The notes below the pieces were generated by a model that had not been told where the DNA came from, did not search any database, and saw only the letters and a program-made list of their open reading frames with translations. From Bacteroides sp. (lineage in GTDB: Bacteria > Bacteroidota > Bacteroidia > Bacteroidales > Bacteroidaceae): 64,000 nt of DNA. A program made the position numbers and the translations under genes. Positions 53,196 to 63,011 of the stretch are shown here, piece after piece. The DNA lies in assembly GCA_023665805.1 (NCBI GenBank), contig JAMPDJ010000002.1, positions 1 to 64,000 of the forward strand, given 5' to 3'. How positions within the stretch are numbered: the stretch's first letter is position 1; each line of letters begins with the position of its first letter.

Positions 53196-53310
53196 GACAA
53201 TGCTATTGTCAAGGGCGTGACAATAATATACTCAAGATACCGGCAATACTATTGTCAAGGGCGCATTTATAGTATAATCGAGATGCTGGCAATGCTGAAG
53301 CACAAGACAA
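53196..53310. repeat. Array 3 of 23-base tandem units with inner palindrome
   Basis: Five units in exact 23-base register: 53196-53218, 53219-53241, 53242-53264, 53265-53287 (degenerate) and 53288-53310 (only its first half matches). Units one and three are almost identical and define the consensus GACAATA-S-TATTGTC followed by AAGGGCGC or AAGGGCGT. The array fills much of the 318-base gap between two convergent genes. The remaining sequence there holds a terminator at 53361 and nothing else recognised. Confidence 0.85.
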
Positions 53311-53360
53311 CACAAGCACAAACTCCTGAATACTGTTCCGTATAATCCGTACAAAACGCA

Positions 53361-53396
53361 GCCCCCTAAAAGCCTTTTGTCCGGCTTTTAGGGGGC
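53361..53396. terminator. Strong hairpin terminator after the DUF4301 gene
   Basis: A perfect 14-base-pair stem (GCCCCCTAAAAGCC with GGCTTTTAGGGGGC) and an eight-base loop lie 20 bases past the DUF4301 stop (minus strand). It can also stop transcripts that come through the GH43 gene. Confidence 0.8.
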
Positions 53397-53416
53397 GTAT
53401 ATCACAACCTAATTGG

Positions 53417-54934
53417 CTATTGGTGCTGCTCGCGAAGCAAATCGTTCACCGTCTTGACCGGATTGAAGGTAGACAATGGCACTTCCACCATCAACGTATT
53501 CCAGTCGCTCATGGCACCATTCCAAAGGCCAGGCAGTTCCAAAGCTTTCAGTTCACGACCCGACTTGCTCTTGTGAGATATGAACCCGGTAGCAGGGTCT
53601 ACGTATTCGGGAAGATTGAACTTTCTCCCCTTATAATCACGTATACCGCAAACGAGATCCACGGGATTGAAATGAGTACCCTCCGCGAACATGCGAACGT
53701 ATTCCGGATTTCCAGTGTCTATCTGGCTGCTCTCCAATATCTGCAATGACACGCTGCCATCGGGATTATAGGCCAAGAAAGGACCTCCGCCAGGCTCGCC
53801 GACATTCTTCACCACACCGCAAACTCGTATTGGGCGGTTGAGCTTCTCGCGCAAGTAGCATACCAGTTCGGTATCCTCCATCTCCTTTATGTCATCGCGG
53901 TCTACGCACAAGGTATGACGCAGGAAACGAATCATGTTCTCGATGTCATCATGGTTGTAGTCTCCGCTATCCAGCAACCTGAGATATGCGAACACCTGTA
54001 TCTGCGTATCGACAAGTATACCGGCAATAATCTGTTTCCACAGCGTAGTGTCGGCTTTGAGACGGTCCGGCACAACATTGTCAATGTTCTTGATGAATAC
54101 AATATCACTCTCCAAATCGTTTAGATTCTGAATGAGCGCACCGTGACCACCGGGACGGAAGAGCAGCGTGCCATCCTCATTGAGGAACGGGGTATTGTCC
54201 ATGTTTGCCGCCACGGTATCGGTGGAAGGCTTCTGTTCGCTGAAACTTACATCAAGATGCACGCCCAGTTGTTGTTCATAATCGGACAGGCTGTCTTGCA
54301 CCATGTCTTCAAACAGTTCCCGATGCTCCTTGCTGACGGTGAAGTGCACTTCGGCGTCACCTTGGCTGCTGGCATAGAGAGCGGCCTCTACAAGATGCTC
54401 TTCCAGCGGAGTGCGGGCACAGTCCTCATATGCGTGAAACTGGAGCAAGCCCTTGGGCAACTGACCATAATTCAGTCCTTCTTCACTCAACATTGCAGAG
54501 GCTACAGCCTTGTAGTTTCCGGCCTCAATCAATGCCTGCACCCCCATTCCCTCAAGTACGTTGCAGGCATCGTCAAGTGCCGGATAAAAAGCAAATTGCT
54601 CTATTTTACCGAAAAACGTCTTCTCAAAGTCGGTGGTAGGAACGTCGTACACGGCATCGACAAATTCAAAGATAGCCTTGAACATGCGGCTGGCCGCACC
54701 CGAAGCTGGCACAAACTTTGTTATCCGATGCCCCTCTTGTTTGTATCTGTTCCATGTATTGACATAGGATTCCCGCTCCTCTGCGGTGGGCACTATCACG
54801 CCATTGGACGTGCCGGCGGCAGCACGCAACCGAAGAAAAGGAAAGCCCTTCTCGAAACTGTCGAGTTGTGATTGCAATTGTTCCTCACTTATGCCTTTGG
54901 AGGCAATCTGTTGAAGTTCTGTGTCTGTTAGCAT
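53417..54934 (-). CDS. DUF4301 family protein
   Basis: This 505-residue cytoplasmic protein matches the Bacteroidetes family DUF4301, whose function is unknown. Conserved-looking stretches are KFVPASGAASRMFK near residue 82, LFRPGGHGALIQNLNDL near 265, FIKNIDNVVPDR near 285 and VGEPGGGPFLAYN near 375. The glycine-rich and basic motifs recall nucleotide-sugar pyrophosphorylases, but this is only a resemblance. The ATG at 54934 lies after the likely promoter element, and earlier in-frame ATGs fall inside the divergent promoter and the RelA-like gene. Confidence 0.82.
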   Translation of the reverse strand: MLTDTELQQIASKGISEEQLQSQLDSFEKGFPFLRLRAAAGTSNGVIVPTAEERESYVNTWNRYKQEGHRITKFVPASGAASRMFKAIFEFVDAVYDVPTTDFEKTFFGKIEQFAFYPALDDACNVLEGMGVQALIEAGNYKAVASAMLSEEGLNYGQLPKGLLQFHAYEDCARTPLEEHLVEAALYASSQGDAEVHFTVSKEHRELFEDMVQDSLSDYEQQLGVHLDVSFSEQKPSTDTVAANMDNTPFLNEDGTLLFRPGGHGALIQNLNDLESDIVFIKNIDNVVPDRLKADTTLWKQIIAGILVDTQIQVFAYLRLLDSGDYNHDDIENMIRFLRHTLCVDRDDIKEMEDTELVCYLREKLNRPIRVCGVVKNVGEPGGGPFLAYNPDGSVSLQILESSQIDTGNPEYVRMFAEGTHFNPVDLVCGIRDYKGRKFNLPEYVDPATGFISHKSKSGRELKALELPGLWNGAMSDWNTLMVEVPLSTFNPVKTVNDLLREQHQ

Positions 54935-54962
54935 ATGGTTGTAGTCGTAATGGTTAGCAGGA

Positions 54963-54970
54963 CAAATATA
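54963..54970 (-). promoter_or_regulatory. -7 promoter element of the DUF4301 gene
   Basis: TATATTTG on the minus strand fits TAnnTTTG and would start transcription near 54956, about 22 bases before the ATG. No clear -33 element was found. Confidence 0.45.
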
Positions 54971-55012
54971 CACATTATTTATTATATACTTAACCTTTTG
55001 CTTTTTTTTTTG

Positions 55013-55020
55013 TACATTTG
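55013..55020 (+). promoter_or_regulatory. -7 promoter element of the RelA-like gene
   Basis: TACATTTG fits TAnnTTTG and would start transcription near 55026, just before the ATG at 55041. This leaves only about 15 untranslated bases. A TTTG upstream is 12 bases away, too close for a normal -33. Confidence 0.45.
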
Positions 55021-55040
55021 TGGTCAAAAACCTGCAGGCC

Positions 55041-56966
55041 ATGTTGAATTTATGTGAGACATTCGGGCTGGACCCCGTACAGATATGTCGGCAAACATCT
55101 GAAATTCTGAAAGAAGAAACCGGAGAAGACATAGACTTCTACTCGCTACTGATTGACGATGACAGCGATCTGATACCCGCCATAGCCAAAGTGGAAACCC
55201 TGAAGGAGAAATCAGCCAACGTGGAAGATGCCAACCTGCGTGCACTTATCATGTCAGAACTGGGCAACATGAAGACAGTGATGAAGTTCATCGCCTTTCA
55301 TGTGGCACTGATGCGAAACCTCAAGAATTGCGAAGACGACAAGAACAAGCAGGCAGAAAGCCGGGAGGCAGGCGTACTGTGGGCACAGATAGCCCACCAG
55401 TTGGGGCTGTACAAGTTGAAGTCGGAACTTGAAGACTTGTCCCTGAAATACCTTGAGCACGATGCCTATTACCACATCAAGGACAAGCTGAACGAGACAA
55501 AGGAATCACGCGACAAATACGTAGACGCCTTCATAGCGCCCATCGAAAGGAAACTGACCGAAGCCGGACTGACATTCCGCATGAAAGGACGTACCAAGAG
55601 CATACACAGCATCTGGCAGAAGATGAAAAAACAGCATGTGGGCGTGGATGGCGTGTTCGACCTTATTGCCATCCGCATCATCCTCACCTCCGCACCGGAA
55701 AAGGAACTGCAGAACTGCTGGCAGGTGTTCTCCATCATCACGGACATGTACCAGCCCAACAACGAAAGAATGCGCGATTGGGTGACAGTACCCAAGAAAA
55801 ACGGCTACGAATCCCTGCACATAACCGTGTTGGGACCGGAGGACAGGTGGGTGGAGGTGCAGATACGCACGGAACGCATGGACGACATCGCCGAACACGG
55901 ACTGGCCGCACACTGGAGATACAAGGGCGTCAAGGAGGCCCGCGAGGACGGCATATTCGTATTCACTCCAATGGGAGACCTGTTCAAACTGCCTGTGGGT
56001 TCCACCGTATTGGACTTTGCATACCATATACATTCGCGCCTTGGCAACAAATGTACCGGTGCCCGCATATCCGGAAAACAGGTGCCAATCAAGCATGTCT
56101 TGCAAAGCGGCGACCAAGTGGAAATCATCACCAGTTCCACGCAGACTCCCAAACAGGACTGGCTCAACATAGCCACTTCCGGCAGAGTAAGAGCCAAGAT
56201 ACGTCAATGCTTGAAAGAAATGCTGTTCCGCCAGGCATTGATGGCCAAGGAAGTCTTGGAACGCAAGATGAAGAACAGGAAATTGGGATTCGATGAGCCA
56301 ACGTTGATGCACACCATCACCGGATTCGGATACAAAATGGTGACAGACTTCTACGCAGCCTTGGCCAATGGCACCTTGGATATAAACAACGTTCTTGAGG
56401 ACTATGCTTCAAGGTTGAACCCCGTGGAGCCGAAGGGGGCCAAGTCGGGCAACGACCATACGAGCGCCAAGGACTTCGTGCTGGCAGAACCTGCGGTTCC
56501 AGAGACCAGCGCCAAACACGACGACGTGCTCATCCTTGACAACAACCTGAAAGGATTAGACTTTCAAATGGCCAGATGCTGCCAACCAGCCTATGGCGAC
56601 GAGGTGTTCGCATTTGTCACCACAGGAAACGGCATAAAGATACACCGCAAGGACTGTCCCAATGCCAGAGAGTTGACGGAACGTTTCGGATACCGTGTAA
56701 TGGAAGCGAAGTGGGCAGGAAAAGGCAAGCAGCTCTACCCCATCACACTGCGCGTAGTAGGCAACGACGACATCGGCATCGTGAACAACATCACAAGCAT
56801 CATCAGCAAAGAGGAACGCATAATGTTGCGCAGCATCAGCATAGACTCCAACGACGGCATCTTCTTCGGCACACTGACGGTAATGATGGACGATACCGCC
56901 AGGCTGACGCAACTGATAAAGAAACTAAAGACAGTGAAAGGCGTCAAGGATGTGGAAAGACAGTGA
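55041..56966 (+). CDS. RelA-like (p)ppGpp synthetase without a functional hydrolase centre
   Basis: This 641-residue protein of the RelA/SpoT family makes the stringent-response nucleotides from ATP and GTP/GDP. The N-terminal 100 residues lack the HD-domain metal motifs (H-x3-H, HDxxED) seen in bifunctional Rel. The synthetase domain is intact (GRTKSIHSIWQKMKK near 175, FDLIAIRII near 200, KKNGYESLHITV near 250, and QIRT...HGLAAHWRYK near 275), followed by a TGS domain (VFVFTPMGDLFKLP), the RCC zinc-finger region (QMARCCQPAYGD) and a C-terminal ACT domain. It is therefore RelA-like in function. A GTG at 55020 is a less likely start because it overlaps the promoter element. Confidence 0.88.
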   Translation: MLNLCETFGLDPVQICRQTSEILKEETGEDIDFYSLLIDDDSDLIPAIAKVETLKEKSANVEDANLRALIMSELGNMKTVMKFIAFHVALMRNLKNCEDDKNKQAESREAGVLWAQIAHQLGLYKLKSELEDLSLKYLEHDAYYHIKDKLNETKESRDKYVDAFIAPIERKLTEAGLTFRMKGRTKSIHSIWQKMKKQHVGVDGVFDLIAIRIILTSAPEKELQNCWQVFSIITDMYQPNNERMRDWVTVPKKNGYESLHITVLGPEDRWVEVQIRTERMDDIAEHGLAAHWRYKGVKEAREDGIFVFTPMGDLFKLPVGSTVLDFAYHIHSRLGNKCTGARISGKQVPIKHVLQSGDQVEIITSSTQTPKQDWLNIATSGRVRAKIRQCLKEMLFRQALMAKEVLERKMKNRKLGFDEPTLMHTITGFGYKMVTDFYAALANGTLDINNVLEDYASRLNPVEPKGAKSGNDHTSAKDFVLAEPAVPETSAKHDDVLILDNNLKGLDFQMARCCQPAYGDEVFAFVTTGNGIKIHRKDCPNARELTERFGYRVMEAKWAGKGKQLYPITLRVVGNDDIGIVNNITSIISKEERIMLRSISIDSNDGIFFGTLTVMMDDTARLTQLIKKLKTVKGVKDVERQ

Positions 56967-57024
56967 GCGCACTTTTATCAAAGTGGCATCTACCCAAGCC
57001 ATAACAAACAAAAAACATATACCA

Positions 57025-59541
57025 ATGAATAGAATGATGACCGCAGCCTTGCTGTTAGCATTGGGCACGGCTGCAATTGCACGAAAAGACACCTTGAGAG
57101 TGGACATGGTAACTGTTGCTGGACCATTTGCCCGGCAACATGTCGTGACCACCACGGAAAAGGACGCTGACGACAAGCCTTATGACCAAGACAACCTGCA
57201 ATGGGACATGCCTATGGACATGAGCATATGGAAACAGGCAAAAAAAGATGCTACTCACACACTTCACACAACTGACAGTGTCGGTTTCATCATTGGCAAC
57301 AACGGTCTTTACCAATTGGCCTTCACCGTGGACAACAATAGATACGCAAAGGTGAACTTCATTGTCACGGCAAAAAGCAAGAATGCCCTCTATGTCAACG
57401 GCAAGCAACAAGGCGGTGAACTGGCATTGGCATCAGGACGTCATGACTGCGTGCTCAAATTGCAACACAAAGGCGAGAATGCAGACACAGTCGAGATTAA
57501 GGTGGTGACAGATGCGGACACCTTGTGGACTGCACATCTCTCTGGCATAAAAATAAATGCCGGCAACAAGCGCAACTATACTCTCGCCGACCACATGACA
57601 GGTGAGAAACTGGCATCTGCCAGAATATCAGCAGACGGACGCTTTGTGCAGGAGAACAGCTACATTACCCGCTCTGACGGCAAAAACGAATGGAACATAT
57701 ACATCGTGGATTTGCAGACAGGCAACCGCTATCAACCCCAAAACTTCATACAATGGGCAGCCAAGGGCGGAGAGTACATCAGCAAACGCGTGGACAGCAA
57801 CCACAGGAACATATACGAGTACCGAGACGTTATCACCGGCAAAACACGTCCTCTGTTTACCAGCGACACCAACGAGGGCATAAGTTTTGTTGCACAAGAT
57901 ACCAAGGTGATAGTATACCAGACGACCGAGGGGGCCAAGGAAAGACACAATCAAGTAAGGCAGATACTCGAACCTAACGACAGGTTGCCAGGATGGAGAA
58001 ACCGCTCCAACTTCTCCATCATTGACGTAAAGACCGGACTACGCCGGCAGATTACCGCAGGCATGCGCAGTTCAGGAGGCACAATAAGCAAGGATGGCAA
58101 ACTGCTGTACATAAGCATCTCCGATGACGATGCCACTGAGCGTCCTTATCATTTCACCACAGGTCTACTGATGAATCTGGAAAGCGAAACGGTGGATACC
58201 CTATTTATCCACGATGGCTTTGTACGCGGTGCACAGTTCTCTCCTGATGGAAAGAAACTTCTTTTCACTGGTACCCCTGAAGCTTTCGGAGGTATAGGCA
58301 ACGCCTGCCCGGAAGGGATGATACCCAATAATTATGAGTATCAACTCTACCTTATGGATCTGGAGTCACGCAAAGTAGAACCTCTGACCAAGGACTTCGA
58401 CCCGAATGTCACCAATGCACAATGGTCAATGGCCGACAACCACATCTATGCACAGTGCGAGAACAAGGACCTCGTTAGCATTTACCGTCTGGACATGACA
58501 GAGAAGAATGGCAAACGTAACGGCAAGTGGGAAATGCTGCAGTTGAACGAACCATACATCAGCGGTGGCTTCAGCCTGGCAAGCGAGAAACCTGTAATGG
58601 TATATACCGGCATGAGTGCCGAGAGTACCTACCACAGTTGGGTGCTGGACCTGAAAAAGGGCAAGCACACATCGCTCACAGACCTCAATCCAACGCGGCT
58701 GGATGGCATAGCCATGGGCACATGCAGAAACTGGAACTACAGGACGGAACGCGGGGACACCATCACAGGATGCTACTATCTGCCTCCATACTTCGACGAG
58801 ACCAAGCAGTACCCCATGCTTGTATATTATTATGGCGGTGTAAGCCCGGTGGGACGCATGCTGGAAAGTCCCTACAACTACCAAGCATGGGCAGCCATGG
58901 GATACGTGGTGTACGTGCTGCAGCCCAGCGGATGTACAGGATTTGGACAAGAGTTCGCGGCAAGGCATTCCAACGCATGGGGAGACTACACAGCTGACGA
59001 CATCATCAACGGCACCAAGCAGTTCGCAAAGGAGCATCCCTTTGTAAATGTCAAGAAAATCGGTTGCATGGGAGCATCCTACGGTGGGTTCATGACGCAA
59101 TACCTGCAAACACGTACCGACATCTTTGCAGCAGCCATGTCGCATGCTGGCATTTCCAGCCTGGCCAGCTACTGGGGCGAGGGCAACTGGGGATATACTT
59201 ACAGTGCGGCAGCATCGCCAAACTCCTATCCCTGGAACAACGCCAAACTGTACACCGAACATGCTCCGCTCTTCAATGCAGACAAAGTAAACACTCCAAT
59301 CCTTTTCATGCACGGCACAGTCGACAACAACGTACCCATGGGCGAATCCATACAGATGTTCAATGCCCTGAAGATTCTGGGCAAGGAGACAGCCTTCATC
59401 ATGGTGGATGGAGAAAATCACTACATAGCAGATCATAACAAACGCATCCGCTGGCACGACAGCATCATGGCGTGGTTCCAGAAGTGGTTGCAGGACGACC
59501 CCACATGGTGGAATGATTTGTATCCCGAAAAGAACTTATGA
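57025..59541 (+). CDS. S9-family prolyl oligopeptidase (dipeptidyl peptidase IV-like)
   Basis: This 838-residue exported serine peptidase has a signal peptide (about 1-19, ending AIA), a long beta-propeller part (about 190-560) and a C-terminal alpha/beta-hydrolase domain. The triad is complete: the serine in GASYGG near 685, the aspartate in GTVDNNVP and the histidine in DGENHYI. Such periplasmic enzymes cleave dipeptides from proline-containing peptides in asaccharolytic and gut Bacteroidales. The start at 57025 is preferred over an in-frame ATG inside the RelA-like gene because it starts directly with the signal peptide. The end overlaps mutS2 as ATGA. Confidence 0.9.
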   Translation: MNRMMTAALLLALGTAAIARKDTLRVDMVTVAGPFARQHVVTTTEKDADDKPYDQDNLQWDMPMDMSIWKQAKKDATHTLHTTDSVGFIIGNNGLYQLAFTVDNNRYAKVNFIVTAKSKNALYVNGKQQGGELALASGRHDCVLKLQHKGENADTVEIKVVTDADTLWTAHLSGIKINAGNKRNYTLADHMTGEKLASARISADGRFVQENSYITRSDGKNEWNIYIVDLQTGNRYQPQNFIQWAAKGGEYISKRVDSNHRNIYEYRDVITGKTRPLFTSDTNEGISFVAQDTKVIVYQTTEGAKERHNQVRQILEPNDRLPGWRNRSNFSIIDVKTGLRRQITAGMRSSGGTISKDGKLLYISISDDDATERPYHFTTGLLMNLESETVDTLFIHDGFVRGAQFSPDGKKLLFTGTPEAFGGIGNACPEGMIPNNYEYQLYLMDLESRKVEPLTKDFDPNVTNAQWSMADNHIYAQCENKDLVSIYRLDMTEKNGKRNGKWEMLQLNEPYISGGFSLASEKPVMVYTGMSAESTYHSWVLDLKKGKHTSLTDLNPTRLDGIAMGTCRNWNYRTERGDTITGCYYLPPYFDETKQYPMLVYYYGGVSPVGRMLESPYNYQAWAAMGYVVYVLQPSGCTGFGQEFAARHSNAWGDYTADDIINGTKQFAKEHPFVNVKKIGCMGASYGGFMTQYLQTRTDIFAAAMSHAGISSLASYWGEGNWGYTYSAAASPNSYPWNNAKLYTEHAPLFNADKVNTPILFMHGTVDNNVPMGESIQMFNALKILGKETAFIMVDGENHYIADHNKRIRWHDSIMAWFQKWLQDDPTWWNDLYPEKNL

Positions 59542-62084
59542 TATATCCCGAGAATTATGAAAACAAAGTAGGGTTCAACGACATAAGAACCCTACTCTGT
59601 GGCTTCTGTCAAAGCGAACTGGGCAAAGAACGGGTGGCAGACCTGCAGATGTTCACCGAAATAGGTGCCATACGCCAAAGGCTGTCAGAAGCGCAGGAAC
59701 TGGAAACAATACTGGAGGAAACTGTCGAGTTGCCAGAAATGTTCTTCCATGACCTCCGTCCGGCCATACAACGCATTCGCTTGGAGGGCACACACATAGA
59801 GGAAGAGGATTTGAGCAAGCTGAAACAGTCTTTGGACACCTTGCACTCATGGCTAAAGATAATACGCTCCACCGAAGAGGACACGAATAATGCCTTATAT
59901 CCTGCTCTCAACCAGTTGTCCATGGGCGTATTCACTTTCCTGGCTGTGGCGGCGACCATAGACAAGACCTTGGACAGATATGGAAAAATCAAGGACGAAG
60001 CCAGTCCGGAACTGGCACGCATACGCAGCGAGCTACGCGCCTCAGAAGGCAGTGTCAACCGTACACTGCACGGCATCCTGAAGATAGTAAAAAACGAAGG
60101 TCTCGTGCCACAGGATGTCACACCGACCTTTCGCGAAGGCAGACTTGTCATACCCGTCAGCCCATCCTTGAAGAAACGTCTGCGAGGCATAGTACACGAT
60201 GAGAGCGCCACAGGCAAGACTGTCTTCATAGAGCCGCAGGAAGTGGTAGAGGCAAACAACCGCATACGCGAACTGGAGGCAGAGGAACGCAGGGAAATAA
60301 TACAGATACTCAAGCACATCACAATGCTAATTCGCCCCAACAGCCAAGAACTTCTGAGGGCGTTCATCTTCCTTGCCGATCTTGAATTTGTAAGAGCACG
60401 CGTCAGCTTTGCCAGACACATCGGTGGCATATACCCAACAGTGGTCCCTTATCCAATCATAGACTGGACTTTGGCTCAGCATCCGTTACTGAAACTGTCA
60501 TTGGCCAAGCAGGGCAAGAAGGTAGTGCCACTGGAAATCAAACTCGACCGCAAGCAGCATATACTTATAATCTCCGGTCCGAATGCCGGTGGCAAGAGCG
60601 TATGCCTAAAGACAGTGGGGCTCATACAATACATGCTCCAGTGCGGACTCCCGGTTCCAGTAGGCGAATGCAGCAAGATGGGCGTGTTCTGCCATTTGGC
60701 CATAGACATAGGCGATGAACAAAGCATAGAAGATGACCTGTCCACATACTCCAGCCATCTGCTGAACATGAAAAACATGATGAAAATGGCAGACTCGTCC
60801 ACTCTGCTTCTCATTGACGAGTTTGGAGGTGGTACGGAACCCACCATCGGTGGAGCCATGGCCGAGGCCATACTCATGCGCTACACTTCCAACGGTGCAT
60901 TTGGTGTCATCACCACGCATTACCAGAACCTCAAGCATTTTGCCGATGCACACGACGGCGTGGCCAACGGTGCCATGCTCTATGACAGGCAAAGGATGCA
61001 GGCTCTCTTCCAATTGCAGATAGGCAATCCCGGTAGTTCTTTCGCCATAGAGATAGCACGGAAGATAGGCATTCCCGAGGACGTGATTGCTGATGCCACA
61101 AACATTGTCGGCAAGGACTATGTCAATGCAGACAAGTACCTGCTGGACATAGTCCGTGACAAACGTTACTGGGAAAACAAGCGCCAGACCATCCACTCGC
61201 AAGAGAAGCAGATGGAGCTGGCCATCCGGAAATACGAGCAGGAGATAGAGGAACTGAAGCAGAAACGCAAGGAAATCATCCAAAGTGCGCGGCAACAGGC
61301 AGAAGAAATCATACAGAACTCAAATGCCGTGGTGGAGAACACCATACGCGAAATACGCGAGGCACAGGCCGAAAAGGAGCGTACCAAGGAGATACGTAAC
61401 GAGCTTAACGAATTCCGCAACCAACTGGAACAGGCCACTCGCAGCGAATATGACGAGATGATCGAGCGCAAGATGCGTCAAATCCAGGAACGCAAGAAGC
61501 GTCAGGAGGACAGAAAGCGTGACAAGAACGAAAAAGCCATCCGCGAAGCCCAGCGTCCAGCCATAGGCACCTTGCTCAGTGCCCTCGGAGCCAAGCCACA
61601 GAGCACGGAAGGACTGGCAATAGGCATGCCGGTGAAAATCATCGGCACCACAGCCATCGGCACCGTGGAGAAAATCAATGGCAAACGCATCACAGTACAG
61701 TTTGGCATGGTTCGCAGCGTAATGGATGCCCAGAAACTGGTACCGGCCAAGCCGGAAAAGAAAGAAAAGAAACAAGCCTTCCAAGTGGCCACCTACATGA
61801 GCCAGGAAACACAGGACCGTATAAGGGAAACACATCTCAACTTCCACTCAGAGATAGACATCCGAGGCATGCGCGGTGAAGAAGCATTGGAGACCATTAC
61901 CCATTACATAGACGATGCCATACTTGTAGGTGCCTCCCGTGTACGCATACTGCACGGCACAGGCAATGGCATACTGCGCCAGCTCATCCGCAAATACCTC
62001 CACACCGTGCCGCAAGTCATCTCGGCACGCGATGAAGACGTGCGTTTCGGCGGAGCCGGCATCACCGTGGTAAGCATCAAATAA
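59538..62084 (+). CDS. mutS2: MutS2 ATPase/endonuclease
   Basis: This 848-residue MutS2 protein suppresses recombination and acts on collided ribosomes in other bacteria. It has the MutS core helices, Walker A GPNAGGKS at 347-354, Walker B LLLIDEFGGGTEP near 430, a long charged coiled coil (about 520-650, rich in E, K, R and Q) and a C-terminal Smr nuclease domain (about 770-848) with DIRGMRGEEAL and HGTGNGILR. It lacks the mismatch-recognition domain I of MutS1, as expected. It overlaps the peptidase gene by four bases and is followed by a hairpin terminator. Confidence 0.95.
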   Translation: MIYPENYENKVGFNDIRTLLCGFCQSELGKERVADLQMFTEIGAIRQRLSEAQELETILEETVELPEMFFHDLRPAIQRIRLEGTHIEEEDLSKLKQSLDTLHSWLKIIRSTEEDTNNALYPALNQLSMGVFTFLAVAATIDKTLDRYGKIKDEASPELARIRSELRASEGSVNRTLHGILKIVKNEGLVPQDVTPTFREGRLVIPVSPSLKKRLRGIVHDESATGKTVFIEPQEVVEANNRIRELEAEERREIIQILKHITMLIRPNSQELLRAFIFLADLEFVRARVSFARHIGGIYPTVVPYPIIDWTLAQHPLLKLSLAKQGKKVVPLEIKLDRKQHILIISGPNAGGKSVCLKTVGLIQYMLQCGLPVPVGECSKMGVFCHLAIDIGDEQSIEDDLSTYSSHLLNMKNMMKMADSSTLLLIDEFGGGTEPTIGGAMAEAILMRYTSNGAFGVITTHYQNLKHFADAHDGVANGAMLYDRQRMQALFQLQIGNPGSSFAIEIARKIGIPEDVIADATNIVGKDYVNADKYLLDIVRDKRYWENKRQTIHSQEKQMELAIRKYEQEIEELKQKRKEIIQSARQQAEEIIQNSNAVVENTIREIREAQAEKERTKEIRNELNEFRNQLEQATRSEYDEMIERKMRQIQERKKRQEDRKRDKNEKAIREAQRPAIGTLLSALGAKPQSTEGLAIGMPVKIIGTTAIGTVEKINGKRITVQFGMVRSVMDAQKLVPAKPEKKEKKQAFQVATYMSQETQDRIRETHLNFHSEIDIRGMRGEEALETITHYIDDAILVGASRVRILHGTGNGILRQLIRKYLHTVPQVISARDEDVRFGGAGITVVSIK

Positions 62085-62185
62085 CACGTGTCGGCAATCA
62101 TGCCAATGGCCCATCATTAGGCACATGCCGCCAAGGCTATTCTCTACCACACATCATACCGGTTGCAGACCATCATAATACATAT

Positions 62186-62222
62186 ATCGATGGCGGTGTC
62201 ATACTTTGATGCCGCCATCGAT
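62186..62222. terminator. Bidirectional hairpin between mutS2 and rnfA
   Basis: ATCGATGGCGG and CCGCCATCGAT form a perfect 11-base-pair stem with a 15-base loop. It stands in the 288-base gap between converging genes. T runs are short on both sides, so its strength as a terminator is uncertain. Nothing else was recognised in this gap. Confidence 0.6.
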
Positions 62223-62372
62223 TATGATTATAGGTGCACCATAAGACAAACTCTGTGCACCAAGCAAAGAAACAAGAATTCCCGGCAATACATTGATATG
62301 GAATACACAACAACGTACTGCCGGGAGCGATATTGAAGCTAAAAAGAGTCTAAGTGCAAAAGCAAGCGGACA

Positions 62373-62993
62373 TTACAATCCCAAGGCCTTGGCCAAACCT
62401 GCATCCACGCCGGAAAAGCCCATGAAAGCCATGGCCAAAAGCCCAGCAGTAACCAAGGCGATGGACATGCCCTGCATGCCACGAGGAATGTTCATCATGG
62501 ACAGATGCTCGCGTATGCCGGCGAATATCACCATGGCCAAGGCAAAGCCCATGGCCGTAGCGATGGCAAACACAACACCTGTAAGCAGATTGGCTTCCAG
62601 CCCCTGTGTGTTATAGGTGCCCTGTGCGACAAGAATGGCAACGCCAAGGATGCAGCAGTTGGTAGTAATCAGTGGAAGAAACACGCCCAAGGCCTGATAC
62701 AGGGAAGGGGACACCTTCTTGAGGACAATCTCCACCATCTGCACCAATGCGGCTATCACCAGGATGAAAGCTATGGTCTGCAGATATTCCAGACCATAAG
62801 CATTGAGCACATAAACCTGGATGAGATATGTGACGATGGTAGCCAGCGTGAGTACAAAGGCCACTGCGGCACCCATGCCGAGGGCTGTCTCCACCTTCTT
62901 GCTTACACCCAAGAAAGGACAGATGCCCAGGAACTGACTCAATACGATATTGTTGACGAATATCGCCGTGATAAATATAAGTATGTATGCCAT
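62373..62993 (-). CDS. rnfA: Rnf complex subunit RnfA
   Basis: RnfA is a six-helix inner-membrane subunit of the Rnf complex, which couples ferredoxin oxidation to NAD reduction and ion transport. The 206-residue protein starts MAYILIFITAIFVNNIVLSQFLG and has the two cysteine-containing membrane motifs LGICPFLG near residue 25 and TNCCILG near 112 that hold an intramembrane iron-sulfur cluster. It is the last gene of the operon and is preceded by rnfE, the usual order. Confidence 0.95.
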   Translation of the reverse strand: MAYILIFITAIFVNNIVLSQFLGICPFLGVSKKVETALGMGAAVAFVLTLATIVTYLIQVYVLNAYGLEYLQTIAFILVIAALVQMVEIVLKKVSPSLYQALGVFLPLITTNCCILGVAILVAQGTYNTQGLEANLLTGVVFAIATAMGFALAMVIFAGIREHLSMMNIPRGMQGMSIALVTAGLLAMAFMGFSGVDAGLAKALGL

Positions 62994-63011
62994 AAGAATC
63001 CGTATGTGTTT

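Noticed and set aside
55020..55040. GTG start of the RelA-like gene at 55020
   Set aside because: It overlaps the last base of the -7 element and would lie upstream of the predicted transcript start.
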